Assembly (NCBI GenBank): GCA_012961845.1 | Contig: DTYO01000265.1 | Location: 1-12,307 of the forward strand | Direction: 5' to 3' | Length of the DNA: 12,307 nucleotides | Source of the DNA: Thermodesulfobacteriaceae bacterium | GTDB lineage: Bacteria > Desulfobacterota > Dissulfuribacteria > Dissulfuribacterales > UBA3076 | Shown here: piece by piece, positions 1-4,859 of the stretch | Layout of the letters: each line of letters starts with the position of its first letter | Numbering within the stretch: the first letter of the stretch is position 1 | The notes under the pieces: generated by a model | Database searches by the model: none | What the model was told of the DNA's origin: nothing | The model's input: only the letters and a program-made list of their open reading frames with translations | Position numbers and translations under genes: made by a program

Positions 1-118
1 GGTTCGCGAGTTTGCCGAAGTTGTAAAGCGCAGGGGACGCAGACGTATTTTGATACTTCAACTCCCTGACAATGCAGCAGGTTTGCTGAAATCGCGCTCT
101 CCCTTGCAACTTCAAATG
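1..118 (+). repeat. Dispersed nested-stem repeat, copy A
   Basis: Positions 2-112 align without gaps to the reverse complement of 9609-9719, with about 61% identity by hand count (68 of 111) and mostly transitions. Two nested stems are visible: CGCGA (5-9) with TCGCG (92-96), and CAGGG (31-35) with CCCTG (64-68). Inside the inner stem, GACGTA (42-47) faces TACTTC (54-59), which pairs except for one C/T mismatch. The inner stem is followed directly by ACAATGCAGCA, a signature shared with the copy at 9925-9979. The element may continue beyond the left edge. One frame (2-187) is open through it and ends in TAA, but it has no visible start. Whether the element acts as RNA, DNA or a decayed coding module is not decided. 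Confidence 0.7.
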
Positions 119-300
119 CCTAACACTTTTTCCTTGAATTCGTTGCACCTTTTTGATGCATTTCTTGATCCTCCATATTTTATGTAACCTATTGTAATTT
201 TAGTTAATTAGCATTTGTTTGGTTTTTGAAGCGAATAATCCGGGATTAACATTGTACGGCCTTCCTGAACGGAAGCTGTTTTATGATGAAGGCGCCGGGT
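119..300. other. Gene-free AT-rich stretch
   Basis: I see no convincing gene here. A small hairpin, CTTCC (261-265) with GGAAG (271-275), and a second, CCGGG (295-299) with CCCGG (306-310), lie at the 3' end of the minus-strand gene that stops at 301. The second overlaps its stop codon. Neither is followed by a clear T-run, so neither is a confident terminator. Confidence 0.4.
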
Positions 301-906
301 TCAGTCCCGGTGTTCTTCCGAAAGCAGTCTTGCCTCCCGGATGATTTCCAGGTTGGGATCACCTTCAGGTTCCGCCTCCGGAGGTCTCTCTACTGCCGAA
401 ATCAGTCTGCATACTTCTTCGATCAGTTCCGGTACGGCATCGATTTCCTGCAGGATCTCTCTGACTGTCTCAAGGCCGGTTTCGAGGTCGGATGCAGATT
501 CCACCACAGGTATGAAATACGATGCTGTAACGACGGCGGCTGTATCGCTCCTGCCTTTGTCTATTGAAATGGCTTCAGCGTGGCGGGCCAGTCTTCCGGC
601 CTTCCCTATCTGCTTGAAATCAGTACCCAGATATCGTTTTGCCCTGATGGCCACCTGATCCTTGAAGGTGTCTTTCTTCTTGGCTGCCAGCTCGGGAGGC
701 AGAGAGCCGATACACTGTTCGGCATAAGGGCAGTGGGCTGCACAGCCGAAGTCCATTTCCGGATTGGAGATTCGCTCGCCGCACTCCGGACATCTCCTCC
801 AAGTGTCGTCCTTGAAAAATTCTACATCGTGTCCACATCCTGGGCATCTAACTTCAAAGATGGCTCCCGGCTTCCAGTAGCGGCTGTCCTGTCCTGGGCA
901 TTTCAT
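301..906 (-). CDS. Zinc-ribbon protein with a degenerate HD-like domain
   Basis: The predicted cytosolic protein has 201 residues. The first ~65 residues hold eight cysteines (C3, C21, C24, C39, C42, C55, C59, C65), with CPGCG and CPECG knuckles typical of a zinc ribbon. Residues ~80-195 resemble the helical HD phosphohydrolase domains that, in anaerobic deltaproteobacteria, follow this kind of N-terminus. The metal ligands appear to be gone: lysine (K102) stands where the first histidine is expected, Ile-Pro (132-133) replaces His-Asp, and Ser-Ala-Val-Glu (170-173) replaces the usual Gly-His-His-His stretch. If the family match is right, the protein is unlikely to be a phosphohydrolase and may be a regulatory or binding remnant. 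The ATG at 906 is preferred over an upstream TTG at 969 because the protein similarity begins there. Its ribosome binding site is weak. It lies 203 bp downstream of hcp on the same strand, and a hairpin intervenes, so co-transcription is uncertain. Confidence 0.7.
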   Translation of the reverse strand: MKCPGQDSRYWKPGAIFEVRCPGCGHDVEFFKDDTWRRCPECGERISNPEMDFGCAAHCPYAEQCIGSLPPELAAKKKDTFKDQVAIRAKRYLGTDFKQIGKAGRLARHAEAISIDKGRSDTAAVVTASYFIPVVESASDLETGLETVREILQEIDAVPELIEEVCRLISAVERPPEAEPEGDPNLEIIREARLLSEEHRD

Positions 907-1046
907 GATCTTGTCTGCTCTCTGTTTTATTGGCTCGGCACAGGGTTGAACAGAATCTGCCTGGCGCAACCTACTGTCTTACAGGTGTATCCGGTGTGTC
1001 CGCTGTGCGGGTTCAGACTCCTGCCGTCCGGATTCGCCTGATTAGT

Positions 1047-1079
1047 CCCCGTGCCCCCCCTTAACAGAGAGGCACAGGG
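1047..1079 (-). terminator. Hairpin downstream of hcp
   Basis: CCCCGTGCC (1047-1055) pairs with GGCACAGGG (1071-1079). This gives nine base pairs with one G-U in the minus-strand RNA and a 15-nt loop. It begins about 30 bp beyond the hcp stop codon. No T-run follows, so it is not a textbook intrinsic terminator. It may stabilise the 3' end or mark the operon end. Confidence 0.45.
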
Positions 1080-1109
1080 ATGCGGTCAGGGGAGGAGGAT
1101 GGATGTTTT

Positions 1110-2738
1110 TTATCCCAGTATTGCCTTCAGGTCTTCTTCCGGTGTGGTTATGGGCTTGATGTTGTAGTTTTTGACCAGAACATCCAGTACATTGGGAGTA
1201 ATAAACGCCGGAAGGCTGGGTCCCAATCGCATATCTTTGATCCCAAGGTGAAACAGGGTCAGAAGTATGGCAACCGCCTTCTGCTCGTACCACGACAGGA
1301 TCATGGAAAGAGGCAGGTCGTTCACCCCGCATTTGAAGGCGTCTGCAAGTGCCACGGCTATCTGGATGGCCGAGTAGGCATCATTGCACTGGCCGATATC
1401 CAGAAGCCTGGGAATGCCGCCTATATCACCCAGCTTCTTGTCAAAGAACCTGAACTTCCCGCAGCCCAGTGTCAGTACCACGCAGTCTTCCGGTACCTGT
1501 TCGACGAACTTGGTATAGTAGTTCCTCCCAGGTTTTGCGCCGTCACATCCGGCTACCAGGAAGAAATGTTTGATGTCGCCGTTTTTTACTGCTTCGATGA
1601 TTTTGTCTGCAACAGACAGAACAGTATTCCTGCCAAAACCTACCATCACCGTACCCTTGTCGGTATCCTTGGCAAAACCGGGCATCTCCAAGGCCTTGTC
1701 AATGATCTGTGTGTAATCCTTGTCTGCTATGTGGGTTACTCCTGGCCACCCTACCAGTCCGGTTGTGTAGATGTTGGCCTTGTAGGATTCTTTCGGTTTC
1801 TGGATACAGTTGGTGGTCATCAGGATCGGCCCAGGAAACTCTGCAAATTCCCTGGCCTGATTCTGCCATGCCGTTCCATAGTGCCCGTAGAAGTGGGAAT
1901 GTTTTTTCAGCTCCGGATAACCGTGGCAGGGGAGCATTTCTCCATGGGTATATACGTTTATACCCTTGCCTTCGGTCTGCTTGAGCAGCAGTTCCAGGTC
2001 TCTCAGGTCATGGCCTGAGACCAGGATGGCCTTTCCACTTTTGGCCCCAAGGGGTACTTCAGTAGGCACCGGGTGGCCGTATTTACCGGTATTGCCGGCA
2101 TCAAGAAGTTCCATGGTCCGGAGATTAATTTCCCCGCATTTTATGACGAGCCCTACCCAGTCTTCCAGTGCCAGATCCTTGTTCAGGGTGGCAGCAAGAC
2201 CTTCATGAATGAAGGCATAGACCTTTTCGTCTTCCTGCCCCAGGATCTGGGCATGATCTGCATAGGCTGCCACACCCTTGAGTCCGTAGATGAGCGTCTC
2301 CCGGAGAGAGAGGATGTCAGGGTCAATGCCGCCATTGGATTTGACGCCGTGTTCCTCACCCTGCTTGATCATGCCGTCAAGGGTGCCGGCAGGCTGGAAC
2401 ACAGCGGGACTATCCGAAAAATCGACTTTACCGCCGGCCGCCCTGACCTCTTCCTTGAGAGACTCCCGGAGCTTAACACACCGGTTGATGAGATCAACGA
2501 ATCTCTCAGCGTCGAAATCCACATTGGTCAATGTGGAAAACGTGCCCTCACAGGTGAATACATTGACATCCCGGTTGCTGATACCAACTTTGCGTCCTTC
2601 TACTGCAACCTGTGAAAGCCCTTTGAGGGCATAAATCATAAGATCTTGAAGGGCTGCCACTTCCGGTTGCTTTCCGCAAACTCCGATCGATGTACAACCG
2701 GAACCTTTGGCTGTCTGCTCACATTGATAACAAAACAT
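1110..2738 (-). CDS. hcp: Hydroxylamine reductase / hybrid cluster protein (Hcp), class I
   Basis: This 542-residue iron-sulfur enzyme is the full family length. Hcp proteins were first described as hydroxylamine reductases and are now linked to cytoplasmic NO reduction to N2O under nitrosative stress. The N-terminal cubane motif is C3-x2-C6-x8-C15-x5-C21, the form found in strict anaerobes such as Desulfovibrio. All hybrid-cluster ligands are recognisable by position: H243, E267, C311, C398, C426, C451, E485 and K487. Nothing appears truncated. The ATG at 2738 has a strong ribosome binding site (AGGAG, complement of 2746-2750). The gene lies 83 bp downstream of the siroheme-ferredoxin gene on the same strand, and I see no separate operator in that gap, so both probably share the promoter at 3651-3692. 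That link to an FNR/HcpR-type operator is inference; HcpR control of hcp is known in related bacteria. Confidence 0.97.
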   Translation of the reverse strand: MFCYQCEQTAKGSGCTSIGVCGKQPEVAALQDLMIYALKGLSQVAVEGRKVGISNRDVNVFTCEGTFSTLTNVDFDAERFVDLINRCVKLRESLKEEVRAAGGKVDFSDSPAVFQPAGTLDGMIKQGEEHGVKSNGGIDPDILSLRETLIYGLKGVAAYADHAQILGQEDEKVYAFIHEGLAATLNKDLALEDWVGLVIKCGEINLRTMELLDAGNTGKYGHPVPTEVPLGAKSGKAILVSGHDLRDLELLLKQTEGKGINVYTHGEMLPCHGYPELKKHSHFYGHYGTAWQNQAREFAEFPGPILMTTNCIQKPKESYKANIYTTGLVGWPGVTHIADKDYTQIIDKALEMPGFAKDTDKGTVMVGFGRNTVLSVADKIIEAVKNGDIKHFFLVAGCDGAKPGRNYYTKFVEQVPEDCVVLTLGCGKFRFFDKKLGDIGGIPRLLDIGQCNDAYSAIQIAVALADAFKCGVNDLPLSMILSWYEQKAVAILLTLFHLGIKDMRLGPSLPAFITPNVLDVLVKNYNIKPITTPEEDLKAILG

Positions 2739-2821
2739 TTGCTTTCTCCTTTTATGCTGGTCTGCTTTGCACGTATGCCGTCTTCAGAAAGACCTGCACC
2801 ATGCGTGAAATCGTACTGTTA

Positions 2822-3613
2822 TTAGAATAAGAAATTCATGCCTGTCCGGGCGAGGATGTCTCCGAATCGTTCTCCTTGCCGGTTGTGAAGCATAAAATGA
2901 TCTATACATCTTTCCACAATGTCCAGGACATCACTGCTGGAATATATTTCAGGAAGTTCCATGCCGAGTCTGGGATGGCGGCCGAGTTTCCCGCCGACCA
3001 GGATCCGGTAACCTCGTTTCCCGTGGATTATGGTGCCGGTGGGACAGACTGTTGCACACTGACCGCACTGCAGGCACCCGGCCCTGTCGATTACAGGTAC
3101 GGCGCTCCTGCTTATGTCAGGAAATGATACCGCGTCTTCTGCACATGCACTGGCGCAGGCTCCGCATTCGCTGCACTGCTCGCCTGTGACCTCGGGCCTG
3201 CATGCTCCCAAGAGGCCCAGATCTACAATCTGTGGACGTGAACATGCATTGGGGCAGTCTGAAATAGAGATCCTGAATTCGTGATGCATCTTGATCTTGC
3301 CGGGAATTGTTTCCCTGAGAAACCGTTTGAGGTTACGGGATGCGAGGATTTTGTCAATTTTATCCGCCAGGTCGTCATCGGCAGCCGCCCTGTTCCTGCA
3401 GCCTTGCGGTCCGAAGCAGGTTTCAACCCTGTATCCCTGGATCTCGTCTTCCATGTTGCGGAGAAATCGCTGCTGACTGGTACGGACGTGACGGATTGTC
3501 ACAGTGCGGGCTTCTGCCTGCCTGGCCTCTTCTTCCACCTTTTTTCTGACTATTTTACGGACGAAAAAAGGTACTTTCCCGATGGCATTTTCTGCTTCTT
3601 CTGTCCACTTCAC
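2822..3613 (-). CDS. Siroheme nitrite/sulfite reductase-like protein fused to 2x[4Fe-4S] ferredoxin
   Basis: This is a 263-residue protein. Residues 1-50 (KWTEEAENAIGKVPFFVRK and on) resemble the PCP_red domain, named after the protochlorophyllide reductase C-terminus. Residues 60-140 carry the siroheme/[4Fe-4S] signature of sulfite and nitrite reductases: C66-x5-C72 and C120-x3-C124. Residues 147-190 hold two ferredoxin motifs, CxxCxxCxxxC at 147-157 and 180-190. The tail has the GGKLGRHPRLG stretch common in small sulfite reductases such as AsrC and aSiR. It is therefore expected to be a cytosolic six-electron-type reductase or an electron-transfer partner. Substrate (sulfite, nitrite or other) cannot be read from sequence. 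The GTG at 3613 is chosen: GGAGAA lies 8 nt upstream, whereas the longer ATG at 3679 abuts the operator and lies upstream of the likely transcription start. Co-occurrence with hcp suggests nitrogen-oxide detoxification. Confidence 0.85.
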   Translation of the reverse strand: MKWTEEAENAIGKVPFFVRKIVRKKVEEEARQAEARTVTIRHVRTSQQRFLRNMEDEIQGYRVETCFGPQGCRNRAAADDDLADKIDKILASRNLKRFLRETIPGKIKMHHEFRISISDCPNACSRPQIVDLGLLGACRPEVTGEQCSECGACASACAEDAVSFPDISRSAVPVIDRAGCLQCGQCATVCPTGTIIHGKRGYRILVGGKLGRHPRLGMELPEIYSSSDVLDIVERCIDHFMLHNRQGERFGDILARTGMNFLF

Positions 3614-3643
3614 TGGTTCTTCTCCACGGGTGTATTTCCTGAC

Positions 3644-3692
3644 ATTATTAATAATAGAACCAATGGAACATATTTGCATTGACTTAAGTCAA
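3644..3692 (-). promoter_or_regulatory. FNR/HcpR-type operator and promoter of the siroheme-hcp unit
   Basis: TTGACTTAAGTCAA (3679-3692) is a perfect 14-bp palindrome of the form TTGAC-N4-GTCAA, the half-site arrangement used by FNR/CRP-family regulators, including those proposed to control hcp (HcpR). On the minus strand a TATTAT -10 box (complement of 3651-3656) implies a start near 3644. The palindrome centre (3685.5) is then about 41.5 bp upstream, the class II activator position. The resulting 5' leader to the GTG at 3613 would be about 30 nt with a good ribosome binding site. No regulator gene lies in the window. The geometry is seen; the identity of the regulator is inference. Confidence 0.65.
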
Positions 3693-3871
3693 AAGTTGTT
3701 TTTTTCTCAAGGATAAGGCATTATACCAGAAAAATACTTGCTATCTGACTTCCGGCTGCTTCTGAAAATTGTTCTATTGCCCCATGACTGTGTTGCACCG
3801 GCAGGGCTTTCGGGTGTGCCTGATGTCGTCAGCCTCCTGTGTATGCAGGAAGAAGCGTAATGCAGGATTCG
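3693..3871. other. Gene-free stretch between divergent units
   Basis: I see no supported gene. The only local structure is a small hairpin, TCCTG (3835-3839) with CAGGA (3846-3850). The stretch separates the minus-strand siroheme-hcp unit from the structured element at 3872-3973. Confidence 0.4.
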
Positions 3872-3973
3872 AGGCCGGTATTTTTACTGCAGGATTGGTC
3901 ACCAGCCACAGTCCTTACCAATGATTACTTGATAAGGCATGGGACCATATATTCAGCTGGTCATACCGGCCTT
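3872..3973 (+). other. Potential structured RNA/DNA element
   Basis: AGGCCGGTAT (3872-3881) is exactly complementary to ATACCGGCCT (3963-3972), closing an ~80-nt interior. Nested within it are ACCAGC (3901-3906) with GCTGGT (3956-3961), and CCTTA (3913-3917) with TAAGG (3933-3937). The last extends over a C/A mismatch to CA with TG. Three nested stems on one axis are more than expected by chance in a gene-free region. The strand is not determined. I recognise no known riboswitch motif, and no T-run follows. It lies about 80 bp upstream of the promoter of the helix-turn-helix pair. Confidence 0.45.
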
Positions 3974-4029
3974 ATTAGGTGCCTTTTCACAGATGAAAAT
4001 GTCAGTCTGAGGTCAGAAAAAAAATGGGC

Positions 4030-4059
4030 CAGACATTGATCTGATATTTCAGGTATAAT
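4030..4059 (+). promoter_or_regulatory. Candidate sigma-70 promoter for the HTH pair
   Basis: A perfect TATAAT lies at 4054-4059, with CAGACA (4030-4035) as a moderate -35 box 18 bp upstream. The predicted start, about 4066, leaves a leader of about 70 nt before the ATG at 4137. Confidence 0.5.
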
Positions 4060-4136
4060 ATTTGGTCGCAGATGGACCGGACAAAAAAGACATGTCCCGA
4101 CGGGTACTGGATCATCGACCGAAAGGATTATATAAA

Positions 4137-4385
4137 ATGGCAAAAAAGAGCAGGCCGTATACTAAGGACGACGTCAGGTTTGTAGTCGAAAATTATGCGG
4201 AAATGACTGTAGTTGAAATCTCTGAACAACTCGGCATAAGCCGGTTTCAAGTGTCGAAAATAGTTTCGGAATTGGGTAAGCACGGAATGAAGCTCACCAG
4301 GAAGAAGAGGGAGAATCCTGTAGAAATATTTCTGCGGGAGGAACTGGGGATCAATCCTGTAAAGAAAAAAAGAAAAGGAAAATAG
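4137..4385 (+). CDS. Small helix-turn-helix DNA-binding protein
   Basis: This basic protein has 82 residues. Residues ~8-45 (TKDDVRFVVENYAEMTVVEISEQLGISRFQVSKIVSEL) form a classic helix-turn-helix: a glycine turn in EQLGIS followed by a recognition helix RFQVSKIV. The C-terminus ends in a lysine/arginine-rich tail (KKKRKGK). It is probably a sequence-specific transcription or nucleoid factor; its target is unknown. The ATG at 4137 is chosen over an in-frame TTG at 4062, because AAAGGA lies 11 nt upstream and the protein there begins with the typical MAKKSRPYT. A TATAAT box 78 bp upstream agrees. Its stop codon directly abuts the ATG of the next gene, so the two are almost certainly co-transcribed and perhaps translationally coupled. 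I cannot name a family more precisely than HTH. Confidence 0.75.
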   Translation: MAKKSRPYTKDDVRFVVENYAEMTVVEISEQLGISRFQVSKIVSELGKHGMKLTRKKRENPVEIFLREELGINPVKKKRKGK

Positions 4386-4673
4386 ATGGTAGAAAATATA
4401 GATGATATAACCATTAACTATGAGAATGAATCCGGTGAACAAGTCGTAAAGGAGCTGGATAAGAAGATCCTGAGCAGAGGCGCTTGGACCACCATCATGT
4501 TCAAATACCAGGATCTGGACCGGAAGACCGGCGATTACGGCCCGTCGAAAGTCACCATCAGGCGTTACCGGAAATCCGGAGGTCATTACCGGCAGCAGAG
4601 CAAGTTCAACATTTCCAATCAGAAGCAGGCTCAGATGATAGCCGACACGCTGACCGGGTGGTTTACGGGCTGA
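4386..4673 (+). CDS. Conserved-looking 95-residue protein paired with the HTH protein
   Basis: I do not recognise a named family. The 95-residue protein has no signal peptide, no membrane segment and no cysteine. It starts acidic (VENIDDITINYENESGEQ), then has alternating strand-like segments (WTTIMFKYQDLD, SKVTIRRYRKSGGHYRQQSKFNI) rich in arginine, tyrosine and glutamine, and ends in an amphipathic helix (QKQAQMIADTLTGWF). A strand-rich basic core with a C-terminal helix loosely recalls small single-stranded nucleic-acid-binding folds such as PC4; this is a shape impression, not a match. AAGGA stands just upstream of the ATG, inside the 3' end of the HTH gene. The abutting arrangement suggests the two products act together, for example as regulator and co-factor. 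Confidence 0.7.
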   Translation: MVENIDDITINYENESGEQVVKELDKKILSRGAWTTIMFKYQDLDRKTGDYGPSKVTIRRYRKSGGHYRQQSKFNISNQKQAQMIADTLTGWFTG

Positions 4674-4680
4674 CCAGGCA

Positions 4681-4728
4681 GAATCAGTCCCTGATTCAGG
4701 AGGTGGCTGCCTCAAAAAAACAGCCTTT
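4681..4728 (+). terminator. Candidate terminator of the HTH pair
   Basis: GAATCAG (4681-4687) pairs with CTGATTC (4691-4697) around a 3-nt loop. A second stem, GGCTG (4705-4709) with CAGCC (4721-4725), is followed by TTTTGCTT. It begins 8 bp after the stop codon of the 95-residue gene. The second stem is short, so efficiency is uncertain. Confidence 0.45.
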
Positions 4729-4808
4729 TGCTTAAAGGTTGCAATGTACGGAAGAAATAGGCCTAGAAAAACCAGGGGGGTGTGAAAACGACCCATGGGG
4801 ACCTAAAT

Positions 4809-4848
4809 GGTTCGTCATAACCAGGGGATTCCCTGGTTATGACGAACC
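4809..4848 (-). terminator. Perfect 18-bp hairpin just beyond clpB
   Basis: GGTTCGTCATAACCAGGG (4809-4826) is exactly complementary to 4831-4848 around the loop GATT. It starts 11 bp past the clpB stop codon and also follows the convergent HTH pair, so it could act on both strands. Neither side has a T-run. It may be a U-less terminator, an mRNA 3'-end stabiliser, or a REP-like unit. Confidence 0.6.
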
Positions 4849-4859
4849 GGCTGGATGAT

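Noticed and set aside
907..969. 21-residue N-terminal extension of the zinc-ribbon HD-like protein
   Set aside because: It starts at TTG without a ribosome binding site, and the recognisable protein begins at the ATG at 906.
1080..2018. 312-residue plus-strand open frame opposite hcp
   Set aside because: It is the antisense shadow of a full-length, well-recognised hcp gene, and its translation has no family features.
4062..4136. 25-residue N-terminal extension of the HTH protein
   Set aside because: It would start at TTG only a few bases after the TATAAT box, at or before the expected transcription start.
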